A stretch of 64,000 nt of DNA from assembly GCF_000715015.1 (NCBI RefSeq), contig NZ_JMIW01000009.1, forward strand, positions 62,001-126,000, written 5' to 3'. This document shows, piece after piece, positions 25,894 through 33,715 of this stretch; within the stretch, counting starts at the first letter, position 1, and the number at the start of each line of letters is the position of its first letter. The position numbers and the translations under genes were made by a program. Below the pieces are notes generated by a model. That model worked only from the letters and a program-made list of their open reading frames with translations, made no database searches and had not been told where the DNA came from. This DNA is from Erythrobacter longus (GTDB taxonomy: Bacteria; Pseudomonadota; Alphaproteobacteria; Sphingomonadales; Sphingomonadaceae).

Positions 25894-26325
25894 ATGGCAG
25901 ACACACATGTAGTAAGCGCGCTCAAAAACAAGCGCGGAGAGTTAGCGGGCACAATTGACGCGCTGCAAGATCAGTTGCGCCAAGCCTTTATCGACATGGA
26001 CCACATAGACGCATCGCTGCGTATGTTCGTGCCGGACATAGAGCTAGAGGAGATAAAGCCTAAGCCGCTTCCACCAAGGCACAGAGCCTTCAAAGGGCAG
26101 GTGACACGCGCAATCCTCGCTATGCTGCGTAAGGAAGGCCCTATGGACGCTAGAGCCATTACATTGCGGCTTATGGCCGAACGGGAACTGAACCTAAACG
26201 ATGCGGGGCTTCAAAAGGCCATGCACAAGCGGATTGGGGCGGCGTTGCGGAATTTGCGGGAGCGGACGCTGGTGGTGTCTGAGGCGGGTAAAAGCGGGCT
26301 GCTTAGGTGGAGTGTGGTTGTATAG
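25894..26325 (+). CDS. IS-borne hypothetical protein
   Basis: A 143-residue protein. An N-terminal coiled-coil-like helix (VSALKNKRGELAGTIDALQDQLRQAFIDMDHIDASL) is followed by the motif IELEEIKPKPLPPRHRAFKGQVTR and a C-terminal region that looks like a winged helix (AILAMLRKEGPMDARAITLRLMAE, then LRNLRERTLVV). From memory, relatives of this protein are common beside transposases in alphaproteobacteria. A DNA-binding or regulatory role in the element is inferred. It sits directly inside the left inverted repeat. Confidence 0.75.
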   Translation: MADTHVVSALKNKRGELAGTIDALQDQLRQAFIDMDHIDASLRMFVPDIELEEIKPKPLPPRHRAFKGQVTRAILAMLRKEGPMDARAITLRLMAERELNLNDAGLQKAMHKRIGAALRNLRERTLVVSEAGKSGLLRWSVVV

Positions 26326-26326
26326 G

Positions 26327-26602
26327 CTAATGAATGTTGCCGTTGTCGGGTGCAGCCACCATCATTGAGCCCTTCATTTGCACGGCATCATTCCAGTCAT
26401 CAACTAAGAGGAATTTTTTGCCGCCCTTGTCTACAATTTGCTGATCTGCCCCGTAAGGGCGCGAGTATACGATAAATTCGTTGCCCTCGCGCACCTTGTA
26501 CCAACCGAAGATTTCAAGTTGGTCGTCCGTTAAATGGTCGATGCAAACATAAAATCTTTCACGCCGCTTCAAGTGATGCCTCAATACGACGTTGAGGCAC
26601 AA
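26327..26602 (-). CDS. IS-borne small hypothetical protein
   Basis: A 91-residue frame (MCLNVVLRHHLKRRERFYVC at the start, ending VAAPDNGNIH). It is mainly polar with predicted short beta strands (FIVYSRPYG, KKFLLVDDW). No family recognised. It overlaps the upstream 90-residue gene by 44 bp in another frame; a downstream start near the KRRERFYVCIDHL segment is possible. It ends 2 bp from the convergent left passenger gene. Confidence 0.5.
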   Translation of the reverse strand: MCLNVVLRHHLKRRERFYVCIDHLTDDQLEIFGWYKVREGNEFIVYSRPYGADQQIVDKGGKKFLLVDDWNDAVQMKGSMMVAAPDNGNIH

Positions 26603-26831
26603 AACTCAAAACTGACTTTGTTGGCGATTTAGGCAAGGCAAAGTGCTCACCTTCATCGCCAGCAAAAAAAGCAAACGCCCTTTTCGCCTTCTCAATTACG
26701 GATTCTTCCGATTCTCCGTAAAAAAAGAACGCGGGCGTAGCAACGGAAGCTGCGACATACGCGCCATCTTCAGTTTGGCCCACAAAAAAACCGGGCTTTA
26801 GGTTGTTGCTCATGATAGGCTCCACATTCAA
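26559..26831 (-). CDS. IS-borne small hypothetical protein
   Basis: A 90-residue frame. GFFVGQTEDGAYVAASVATP followed by a helix ESEESVIEKAKRAFAFF resembles the compact beta-beta-alpha layout of HicB/DUF1902-like proteins, but the resemblance is weak. The internal methionine at 26813 (MSNNLKPGFF) may be the true start. It lies upstream of, and overlaps, the 91-residue gene, so the two may form a small two-gene module. Confidence 0.5.
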   Translation of the reverse strand: MNVEPIMSNNLKPGFFVGQTEDGAYVAASVATPAFFFYGESEESVIEKAKRAFAFFAGDEGEHFALPKSPTKSVLSFVPQRRIEASLEAA

Positions 26832-26946
26832 GAAACGACATCTAACCGTCTAATCGCACAAAGCTGATTAACGACAGGTTGAGGTGTCTTGCGAAACTAA
26901 ATGGCACGCCACTTACCAATCGGCAAGATTTTTTGTCAATCAGAGC

Positions 26947-27906
26947 TTACGCCGCCCGCTGCCAATAGCCTGTCCAGTTGCGGCTCTGACGCGAACTCAT
27001 AGCGCCAAACACAAGCTTCATAGCCTGCCCGCCATTATCGACACGGCGGTTGTCCTCGCGCCACGCAGCTTCGCCAGCGTAGGACTTGAGATAAGGCCCT
27101 GCGATATGGTGGTGCGTCCCAACTTCCATCCGGCGAAGGCGCGAGAAATAGCTTTCCGCTTGGTTAGTGCAGGCACCGTCCTCTGAATAAGCAAGCGAGT
27201 GATTGATGCGCCAAGTCTGCCAACCAGCGTGCAGATCATCCCAGCTTGAAGCTTCATCGGCGTGGATGGTGGAAAGTGTCGAAACGTGGTCGCGAACCAT
27301 AGGCACCGCATCGCCTTCACGGCGCACCACAAACGGAAGGGTGCGACCGCCCCGCTCACGCATTACGACAACGCACTGGCGCTTGCCTGTTTGGTGCTGA
27401 GCCAAGCGGCGGTCCTTGCGGTCTTCCTTGCGGTTCTCAGGGCGGATATGGCCACCAAAATAAGCGCCATCCATTTCGACTACGCCATCGAGCTTGACGC
27501 CCTCTAGTTCGCGCTCCATCGCTTCGCGCAGCTTATGGAAGAGGACAAAGGCGGTCTTGTATTGAACATCCAGATCGCGGCTTGCTTGCAGCGCTGACAT
27601 ACCTTTAGCGCCGTTCACAAAGAGAACGATTGCAGCAAGCAGATCGGTGAATGAAAGTTTGCGCGAGGCAAAGATAGTGCCGCTGGTGACGCTGAACTGG
27701 TGGTGACAGCCCACGCACTTGAACTTGCGACGAGTGCTGATGTGATAGGCTTCTGCACAGCCGCAACGCGGGCAAATAGGCTCACCGTCATTGTCATGCC
27801 AGCGCATATCGCAGAAGACACCGTATGCAGCATCCTCACCCATGCGAAAGACTTTCGCCAGTGAGAGGGTGCGAGCTTTAGCTGAGAGAAGAAAGTGCTG
27901 TGCCAT
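26947..27906 (-). CDS. IS1595 family transposase
   Basis: A 319-residue transposase. The N-terminal zinc ribbon has CPRCGCAEAYHI and CVGCHHQFSVTSGTIF, typical of the family. The ISXO2-like catalytic domain follows with the first Asp in VEMDGAYFGGH, the second in TIHADEASSWDDLH and the NQAESYFSRLRRMEVGTHHH block that supplies the remaining acidic/Asn residues. The protein is full length for the family and undisrupted. Its start overlaps the upstream region of the right-hand passenger operon, which is transcribed divergently. Confidence 0.93.
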   Translation of the reverse strand: MAQHFLLSAKARTLSLAKVFRMGEDAAYGVFCDMRWHDNDGEPICPRCGCAEAYHISTRRKFKCVGCHHQFSVTSGTIFASRKLSFTDLLAAIVLFVNGAKGMSALQASRDLDVQYKTAFVLFHKLREAMERELEGVKLDGVVEMDGAYFGGHIRPENRKEDRKDRRLAQHQTGKRQCVVVMRERGGRTLPFVVRREGDAVPMVRDHVSTLSTIHADEASSWDDLHAGWQTWRINHSLAYSEDGACTNQAESYFSRLRRMEVGTHHHIAGPYLKSYAGEAAWREDNRRVDNGGQAMKLVFGAMSSRQSRNWTGYWQRAA

Positions 27907-27981
27907 TTGTCATCGTTTCCAGTGCTTATGCACCTTATATGATGATACTATGCACTATTGTCAACGATAAACGTATCGCGT

Positions 27982-28092
27982 ATGATGATATTCATGACGC
28001 AAGACATTCAAATGATGATCGGCAAGGTGGTGGGCTTAGTTGTCCTTCCCGTCCTGGTGTTTGGCTCTCTGCTTTGGTTGGTGCTGTCATGA
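27982..28092 (+). CDS. Tiny single-helix membrane peptide, overlaps the DUF6471 gene
   Basis: A 36-codon frame. After a short polar start (MTQDIQMMIGK from the in-frame ATG at 27994) comes one hydrophobic helix, VVGLVVLPVLVFGSLLWLVL. Its TGA overlaps the ATG of the next gene (ATGA at 28089-28092), which suggests translational coupling. No strong ribosome site is visible. No family is recognised. Expression is unproven. Confidence 0.4.
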   Translation: MMIFMTQDIQMMIGKVVGLVVLPVLVFGSLLWLVLS

Positions 28093-28316
28093 GCGCCGTT
28101 GCAGAGAAAGAGTGGGAGGACCGCGTTAAGGGCCTGCTGAAAGCCGAATTGAAGCGCAAGGGCGTGACCTATGCGGAGCTTGTTGGAAAGCTTGCAGACA
28201 TAGGGGTTATGGACTCTGAGCCCAATGTAAGGAACAAGATCAGCCGGGGTAAATTTACAGCGGTGTTTTTGGTCCAATGCATGACAGCAATAGGGGTTAC
28301 AGACTTGCGATTATAG
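28089..28316 (+). CDS. DUF6471-like protein in the IS
   Basis: A 75-residue protein, EKEWEDRVKGLLKAELKRKG followed by VTYAELVGKLADIGV and NVRNKISRGKFTAVFLVQCM. The helical layout (an alpha-helical bundle with a Y-x-E-L-x-x-x-L turn and a conserved N-K-I-x-R-G-x-F) is that of DUF6471, which looks like a small helix-turn-helix protein and is often found near IS1595 transposases. A regulatory role is inferred. It is coupled to the tiny ORF before it and overlaps the next gene by 40 bp. Confidence 0.75.
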   Translation: MSAVAEKEWEDRVKGLLKAELKRKGVTYAELVGKLADIGVMDSEPNVRNKISRGKFTAVFLVQCMTAIGVTDLRL

Positions 28317-29179
28317 CCGCATTAGTCGCACTAACTATTACATCTCTTGGAGTGGGTGCCTTTTTCGGCGCTCTAAGTGCTCCCCATTATGGCTATCAAC
28401 CCGCAAGCGCCGCCAATGAAAGAGCCGAAGGCGAACAAGGCCATCAATCCCAAATTGACCGCGACAGAGCTGGATTGCCCTATTTTGCAGAGCGCATAAC
28501 TTCCGGCCCCGATCCCGATGATGGAAGTGAGCGCGAAAAGCGCGATCTCGCTGCCCAAGAGTCCATGTCGGTCTGGGCGTTTTGGCTTTTGATAGCATCC
28601 ATAGCGGGCACTGCGGCTACGATTATCGGGACCGCCCTGCTCGTATGGACGCTGCATGAGACAAGGCAAACCTCCCGAAGGCAGCTTAGAGCTTACTTGT
28701 CTTTTGGGCAGCTCGACATTTCTGTAAATCCATCCTCTGGGGCTAAAGGGGGACTGAAGCTTACTGTAGAAACCACTGTCATAAATGGAGGCTCCACCCC
28801 TGCCTATGATTGTTTGCATATGGGCAACATTGTCGCCTTCACAGAGCAAGAGGCAAGGCGATATTTTTCCAAAACTGAGATAATCCCTCGCATTGGCGTT
28901 GAAGCTCCATACACTGTGCATAATGGGAGAGACGCCCCGGCGATCTTCTACGCGAATGAAGACCTTAGAGATAATGAAGTCAAAGACATAGAAAGCGGGG
29001 CCAAGCACCTCTATGCTTTTGGCTCGGTTGTTTATCGAGACACTTTCGACAATGAGAGGCGAACCAGATTCTGCTTCTTTCTTGCAAGCCCGTTGCTCCC
29101 CAAGAACCCAGACCCAAGCGGGCGAACAATTACACGAATGTTGTGGGGGTTGGCTCCATTTCACAATGACGCCAGCTAA
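28277..29179 (+). CDS. IS-borne two-helix membrane protein
   Basis: A 300-residue protein with transmembrane helices near residues 9-33 (LAIIAALVALTITSLGVGAF) and 99-126 (VWAFWLLIASIAGTAATIIG) flanking a polar Glu/Asp/Arg-rich loop. The C-terminal half is predicted beta-rich (LRAYLSFGQLDISVN, GLKLTVETTVINGGSTPAYD), the layout of many phage- and IS-borne proteins of unknown function. It overlaps the DUF6471 gene, so it is the third gene of the passenger operon, and ends 78 bp before the right inverted repeat. Confidence 0.7.
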   Translation: MHDSNRGYRLAIIAALVALTITSLGVGAFFGALSAPHYGYQPASAANERAEGEQGHQSQIDRDRAGLPYFAERITSGPDPDDGSEREKRDLAAQESMSVWAFWLLIASIAGTAATIIGTALLVWTLHETRQTSRRQLRAYLSFGQLDISVNPSSGAKGGLKLTVETTVINGGSTPAYDCLHMGNIVAFTEQEARRYFSKTEIIPRIGVEAPYTVHNGRDAPAIFYANEDLRDNEVKDIESGAKHLYAFGSVVYRDTFDNERRTRFCFFLASPLLPKNPDPSGRTITRMLWGLAPFHNDAS

Positions 29180-29231
29180 CACCCCACAAACGATGACAGC
29201 CGCCACTAGCAGCGCAGACAAACGCCTACGC

Positions 29232-29257
29232 ATTGGTGCGTTTCCTACATAATGCCG
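29232..29257. repeat. Right terminal inverted repeat of the IS
   Basis: Reverse complement reads CGGCATTATGTAGGAAACGC followed by ACCAAT, matching the left end with three mismatches. Confidence 0.88.
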
Positions 29258-29845
29258 GAATTTCAGCGCCCGGTTCTTGAGTCGCTGCGCCAGCCGCTGG
29301 AGACGGGCCGGGTCGATGTGGCGCGGGCCAATGCGCATGTGACCTTCCCCGCGCGCGTGCAGCTGATTGCGGCGATGAACCCGTGCAGGTGTGGCTATGC
29401 AGGCGATCCGATGCAGAACTGCAATCGCTACCCGCGGTGTATGGGCGATTATCAGGCGCGGTTGTCAGGCCCCCTGCTCGACCGGATTGACCTGCATGTT
29501 GATGTCGCAGCGGTCAGCGCGGTGGACCTCACCCTCCCCCCGCCCGCCGAAGGAAGCGCCGAAGTCGCCGCCCGTGTTGCCGCCGCCAGAACCCGGGCGG
29601 GCACTCGCGGGGTGCGTTCAAACGCAGAACTCGAAGGGGACGCATTGGAAACCCATGCAAGCCCCGATGAAGAAGGCCGTGCATTATTGATGAGAGCGGC
29701 GGAAAAACTGCGCCTGTCCGCACGCAGCTACACCCGCGTCCTGCGCGTTGCGCGCACGATTGCGGACCTGTCCGGCGCAGATACAGTGGGCCGTCCGCAT
29801 ATCGCAGAAGCCTTATCCTACCGCCAAAAGATGCGAGCCCCTTGA
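29252..29845 (+). pseudogene. comM: comM (yifB), 3' fragment
   Basis: Continues the comM frame from the second copy of the target duplication: EFQRPVLESLRQPLETGRVD, the sensor region FPARVQLIAAMNPCRCGY with the CxC/C zinc-like cluster (CNRYPRC), SGPLLDRIDLHVDV with the arginine finger, and the C-terminal helical lid ending SYRQKMRAP. An ATG created inside the inverted repeat at 29252 happens to be in frame (MPEFQRP), so a 197-residue C-terminal peptide could be made, but without Walker A it would not be a functional helicase. Confidence 0.92.
29258..29265. repeat. Target-site duplication, right copy
   Basis: GAATTTCA, identical to 25818-25825. Confidence 0.9.
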
Positions 29846-29879
29846 TAAGACTGAAATTTCGCGCCTACACGCATATGCT

Positions 29880-30596
29880 ATGAGCGCTTTTGATCCCGAA
29901 TGGCTGATTTACCCAGGAGCAGCCATGCTTCTGATTGGCTATGCCATCCGTGATGAGCTTCGCCTGCGCTTGCTTATCGTGATCTCGACCCTGATTTATA
30001 TCGCCTATTACTTCGCCATCCCCGCAGGACCTTTGTGGGAAGCGATCATCACAAGCGCATTGATGCTTGGCGTCAATTTCTGGGTTCTGGGACAGATCAT
30101 CCTTGAACGCACAACCCTGCGCATGACCGATGACGAAAAACGCCTGTTCGAGGCTTTCGATACGCTCACCCCCGGACAGTTTCGGCGCATTGCAGCGATC
30201 GCCAACTGGCAACAGGCGGTTGATCCTTCGGGCACATTGTTGACGCAGGAAGACGAGCCTTCCGATGCGCTGTTCTATGTTTATGAAGGGGTCATCTCAG
30301 TCGAAAAACGCGAGCGCCAATTCCGCCTGCCCCAAGGCAATTTTGTGGGCGAGGTGGCGTTTGTCCTCAACCGGCGCACCACCGCAACCACGGTTGCGCC
30401 GCTCGGTGTGCGATACGTGGAGTGGGACTGTGAGGAGTTGCGGCGTTTGGGGCGAAAATACGAAGCCTTGCGCATTTCTTTGAACGCACTGCTCACCCGC
30501 GATCTGGCAAAGAAACTCAGCAGCAGCTATCAACCCGACGACGCAATGCCTGCGACCGCGGCGAGCATCGAATTGTTGGAAGAAGTGCAGGCTTAG
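29880..30596 (+). CDS. Popeye-domain-like membrane protein with a cyclic-nucleotide-binding fold
   Basis: A 238-residue protein with three N-terminal transmembrane helices (about residues 10-75) followed by a CRP-like beta-barrel domain. The barrel shows SDALFYVYEGVISVEKRERQ, the phosphate-binding-cassette-like NFVGEVAFVLNRRTTATTVAP with a GE pair and Arg-x-x-Thr-Ala, and EALRISLNALLTRDLAKKL as the lid helix. Popeye proteins of animals bind cAMP; the ligand here is unknown. ATG 29880 begins MSAFDPEWLIYPG; the frame extends upstream into comM but without homology. It is probably free of the comM transcript. Confidence 0.78.
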   Translation: MSAFDPEWLIYPGAAMLLIGYAIRDELRLRLLIVISTLIYIAYYFAIPAGPLWEAIITSALMLGVNFWVLGQIILERTTLRMTDDEKRLFEAFDTLTPGQFRRIAAIANWQQAVDPSGTLLTQEDEPSDALFYVYEGVISVEKRERQFRLPQGNFVGEVAFVLNRRTTATTVAPLGVRYVEWDCEELRRLGRKYEALRISLNALLTRDLAKKLSSSYQPDDAMPATAASIELLEEVQA

Positions 30597-30612
30597 CCAG
30601 AGCTATTGGGCG

Positions 30613-32439
30613 TTATCGAGCGCCAAATTCGCGCAAGACGGTCAGGAATTCATGGCCCCACGTGTCGAGCTTCTTCTCGCCCACACCCTGTAGCTCACCG
30701 ATTTCGCGCAAGGTTTGCGGGACGAAGGCGGCCATGGCGCGAAGGACGCTGTCATGAAAGATGATGTAGGCGGGTACGCCGTGCTCTTTGGCAAGCTCGC
30801 TGCGACGCGCGCGCAGGGCATCAAACAAGGGATCGCCCACCGGATTGGGAATAGCGCCGCTGCTTTTCTCACCGCGTCCGCCCTTGGCTTTGGGAGGTTC
30901 TGCAATCATCACGGCCCGCTCGCCTTTCAGGACATCGCGCGCCTCTGGCCCAAGCGCGAGCCCACCATGCTCCGTCGTCGCCAGCATTTCGTGGGCGGTG
31001 AGAAACCGCATGACCGGCTTTAGCAAAGGAGCCTCCGACGTGCCCACAATCCCGAATACGGAAAGCTTGTCATGACGCCGCTCGATCACGCGCGGGTCAT
31101 CACGGCCAAGCAAAACCCGCTCAATATGGCCCATGCCAAAGCTTTGCCCGGTTCGGTAAACGGCAGACAGGAGCTTTTGCGCAAGCTCGGTTACATCGCG
31201 AACCTTGGGCGGGTTCAAACACCGATCACAATTGCCGCAAGGTTCGGGCAAGTCATCGCCAAAGTGTTTGAGCAGCAATTTGCGGCGACACCCGGCGCTC
31301 TCGACCAGTCCAGCAAGCGCATTCAGCCGCGCGCGCTCGCTCGGCATACGCGCTTCATCGACATCGCTAAGCCATTGGCGCGCCTTGGCAAAATCGCTTG
31401 GCGCCCAGAACATATGCGCTGCTGCCGGGTCGCCATCACGTCCGGCGCGCCCTGTTTCCTGATAATAGGCCTCAATCGACTTGGGCAGCCCGGCATGGAT
31501 GACAAAGCGCACATCGGGTTTGTCGATCCCCATGCCAAAGGCGATTGTTGCGACCATCACCATGTCTTCAGAAGCCACAAATTCCGCCTGCGTTGCGGCG
31601 CGTTGTTCCGGCGGCAACCCTGCATGATAGGCACGAACTTGCCTTCCGGTTGAGGCCAGCTTGGCTGCCAAATCCTCTGTGCCCTTGCGGCTGTTGGCAT
31701 AGACGATACCAGCGCCGGGCGTCCTCGTGATTACATCGGCGATCTGTTTTGCCTGATTGGCACGCGGGGCAATGGCGTATCGGATATTGGGCCGGTCAAA
31801 CCCGGCTTTGATCAAACCCGCTGGCTCAATGCCCAATTGCTTGAGAATATCCTCGCGCGTTACCTCATCAGCCGTCGCCGTAAGAGCGAGCCGGGGCACA
31901 TCCCCAAACCGGTCGAGCATGTCGCGAAGCCCGCGATAATCTGGCCGGAAATCGTGCCCCCACTCAGAAACACAGTGCGCCTCATCAATGGCAAACAGCC
32001 CAATCTGGGCTTGCGATAAAAGCGCCTGAAACCCCGAAGTGTTCGCCCGTTCTGGCGCAACGTAGAGGAGGTCCAGCTCGCCAGAGCGCAGGGCCTGAAC
32101 CGTTTCTGCCTGATCCACGTCTACCGACGTCAAAGAGGCAGCGCGAATGCCGACCGCGCGCGCGGCGCGGATTTGATCGTGCATCAGAGCAATCAGCGGC
32201 GAGATCACAATCGCGGTTCCATCGCGGACGAGTGCGGGGATTTGATAGCAAAGCGATTTGCCCGCCCCCGTAGGCATGAGGGCAAGCGTGTGTTCCCCGC
32301 CCAAAATGCGCGCAATCACCCGTTCCTGCATCCCCCGAAAGCCGTCAAAGCCAAAGGTCCGGCGCAAGGTTGCATACGCGGCCTCAGGAAGAGACGCGTT
32401 TGCATTGCCGGGAATTGAGGAAGCAGAGGGCGGGGTCAA
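30613..32439 (-). CDS. recQ: ATP-dependent DNA helicase RecQ
   Basis: RecQ is a 3'-5' helicase acting in recombination and replication-fork repair. The 608-residue protein has Walker A PTGAGKSLCYQ near residue 56, the DEAH box IDEAHCVSEWGHDFRPDY near 151 with the aromatic-rich loop, motif VI YYQETGRAGRDG, the zinc-binding domain with CRRKLLLKHFGDD and CGNCDRC, a winged helix and a C-terminal HRDC domain (LFDALRARRSELAKEHGVP, LGEL-type GVGEKKLDTWG). It is convergent to the popeye-like gene. Confidence 0.96.
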   Translation of the reverse strand: MTPPSASSIPGNANASLPEAAYATLRRTFGFDGFRGMQERVIARILGGEHTLALMPTGAGKSLCYQIPALVRDGTAIVISPLIALMHDQIRAARAVGIRAASLTSVDVDQAETVQALRSGELDLLYVAPERANTSGFQALLSQAQIGLFAIDEAHCVSEWGHDFRPDYRGLRDMLDRFGDVPRLALTATADEVTREDILKQLGIEPAGLIKAGFDRPNIRYAIAPRANQAKQIADVITRTPGAGIVYANSRKGTEDLAAKLASTGRQVRAYHAGLPPEQRAATQAEFVASEDMVMVATIAFGMGIDKPDVRFVIHAGLPKSIEAYYQETGRAGRDGDPAAAHMFWAPSDFAKARQWLSDVDEARMPSERARLNALAGLVESAGCRRKLLLKHFGDDLPEPCGNCDRCLNPPKVRDVTELAQKLLSAVYRTGQSFGMGHIERVLLGRDDPRVIERRHDKLSVFGIVGTSEAPLLKPVMRFLTAHEMLATTEHGGLALGPEARDVLKGERAVMIAEPPKAKGGRGEKSSGAIPNPVGDPLFDALRARRSELAKEHGVPAYIIFHDSVLRAMAAFVPQTLREIGELQGVGEKKLDTWGHEFLTVLREFGAR

Positions 32440-32581
32440 AGGGGGTGTCCGAAAGGAGCGGGTGAAAGAGCCCCCTCGCTAGATCACCCAAGGGTAAGCC
32501 GCCAGCCGCACCGGCTGCTAAGTCCGCAGATTTCTGATGTCGCCCAAGGCTTACGGCCACAAAGTGGCAAGTTTGCGTGTT

Positions 32582-33133
32582 TTAGCGAAGGGCTCTTTTG
32601 ACCAAGGACAGATCAACAACGTCGCCTTCGCCGATTTCGCCCGCAGGTGTTGCGATTGTTCCGTCGGCGCGCTTTCCAATATCTGCGCGGCGAATCATAT
32701 TGAGGCCAAGGTGATCGAGCACCCGGCCGTCATGCGACAACATCGAAACAGGGCCAATCGGCAGTCGATCTTGCTCATCGACCAAGACCGGATCTTCGAG
32801 AACCGGCTCGTGCGCATATTTCTGGCCCCACTGGCGCAGAGCAATCATCGCAGGCAGCAGATCAAAGCCTTTTTCGGTCAGGCGATATTCGATCTTGCGG
32901 CGGTCATCCGCGCACGGTTCGCGCTTTAGAATGCCATGCTCAACCAGTTTTGCGAGGCGATTTGAGAGAATATTGCGGGCAATTCCAAGCTCGCTCAGAA
33001 ATTCTTCAAAATGGTGCAGGCCGTTAAAGCTCGCCCTAAGAATCATAAACGCCCAGCGTTCGCCCATCACTTCTAACGCTTGCGGCAGGCCGCATTCGAT
33101 CAATTCGCGAAGTGGTTCTCTAATCTCGCCCAT
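32582..33133 (-). CDS. HxlR family transcriptional regulator
   Basis: A 183-residue regulator. The winged helix is clear: CGLPQALEVMGERWAFMILR, FEEFLSELGIARNILSNRLAKLVEHGILKR and YRLTEKGFDLLPAMIALRQWG. One cysteine near the N-terminus (ECGLPQ) matches the redox-sensitive position seen in some HxlR proteins. The C-terminal 70 residues (VLVDEQDRLPIGPVSML onward) are an extra domain beyond the minimal fold. It is divergent from the CC_3452-type gene across a region with nested inverted repeats. Confidence 0.9.
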   Translation of the reverse strand: MGEIREPLRELIECGLPQALEVMGERWAFMILRASFNGLHHFEEFLSELGIARNILSNRLAKLVEHGILKREPCADDRRKIEYRLTEKGFDLLPAMIALRQWGQKYAHEPVLEDPVLVDEQDRLPIGPVSMLSHDGRVLDHLGLNMIRRADIGKRADGTIATPAGEIGEGDVVDLSLVKRALR

Positions 33134-33249
33134 ATTCAGTCCTTATGCTGCAACCTTTCTAACCGAGCTTGGCAAAATCGCCAAATCGGCTGCGGAAAAT
33201 GCCTTCTGAAAAAGCCCTCCAAGGGGGAGCGAAAGAAATTTCAGTTTTT

Positions 33250-33293
33250 AGTTGCAACCTAAAATCTAATCACATAAGTAGTGATTCGCAACT
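33250..33293. promoter_or_regulatory. Inverted repeats between the HxlR gene and the CC_3452-type gene
   Basis: AGTTGC (33250) and GCAACT (33288) form an outer inverted pair; AATCAC (33268) and GTGATT (33281) form an inner pair with a 7-bp spacer. The position in an AT-rich divergent promoter region fits an operator, possibly for HxlR autoregulation, but nothing proves it. Confidence 0.4.
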
Positions 33294-33359
33294 GGTTTCA
33301 AATAGAAACTGTGCATCGCAACATGATGACCAATTAGGCACCATCAAAAGGAATACAAG

Positions 33360-33701
33360 ATGACCCTCTCCCTCCCCCGCGCTGAACGCATCGCAGTTCT
33401 TGCTTCTGCTCTCGTTTACACCGCCCTTACCTTTGGCGCTGTTACTTCACCTGCCCCGGCTTTGGCTGACAATGGCCCGTACTACACCGCACAGCTGGCG
33501 CAGCCTGCTGAAGACAGCCGCGTGGTTGCAGGCGGCGTTGCCTGGGCATGTCAGGGCACGACCTGCGTTGCGAACAAAGGTCCGTCGCGTGCATCGCGCA
33601 TCTGTCGCGGTCTCAACCGCGAGATCGGCGAAATCGCCAGCTTCACCGCAAATGGCGAAGAGATGACCGAAGAAAAGCTCGACCGCTGCAACGGTAAGTA
33701 A
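33360..33701 (+). CDS. CC_3452 family secreted protein
   Basis: A 113-residue exported protein: a basic and hydrophobic N-terminus (LPRAERIAVLASALVYTALT) with cleavage probably after PALA, then YYTAQLAQPAEDSRVVAGGV, AWACQGTTCVANKGPSRASR, ICRGLNREIGEIASFTANG and a final LDRCNGK. The four cysteines and this motif order are those of the CC_3452 family of Caulobacter and sphingomonads; its function is unknown. An AAGGAA lies upstream of the ATG. A multi-hairpin region with a terminator follows. Confidence 0.85.
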   Translation: MTLSLPRAERIAVLASALVYTALTFGAVTSPAPALADNGPYYTAQLAQPAEDSRVVAGGVAWACQGTTCVANKGPSRASRICRGLNREIGEIASFTANGEEMTEEKLDRCNGK

Positions 33702-33715
33702 AGCGGCAAGCCTCT

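Larger units (their letters stand above)
25826..29257. mobile_element. IS1595-family-like element with passenger genes, inserted in comM
   Basis: A 3432-bp element. Its ends are imperfect 26-bp inverted repeats (23 matches) starting CGGCATTA and sharing CGCACCAAT at 25826-25851 and 29232-29257. It is flanked by the 8-bp direct repeat GAATTTCA and splits the comM reading frame. It carries one IS1595-type transposase (26947-27906, minus strand) and, around it, a hypothetical gene on the left, two overlapping small genes, and on the right a tiny membrane ORF, a DUF6471 gene and a membrane protein gene. Transposase and ends look intact, so it could still be mobile. Confidence 0.93.

Noticed and set aside
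26327..26831. HicAB toxin-antitoxin pair
   Set aside because: The second protein lacks the HicA double-stranded RNA-binding-like pattern and the first is only weakly HicB-like.
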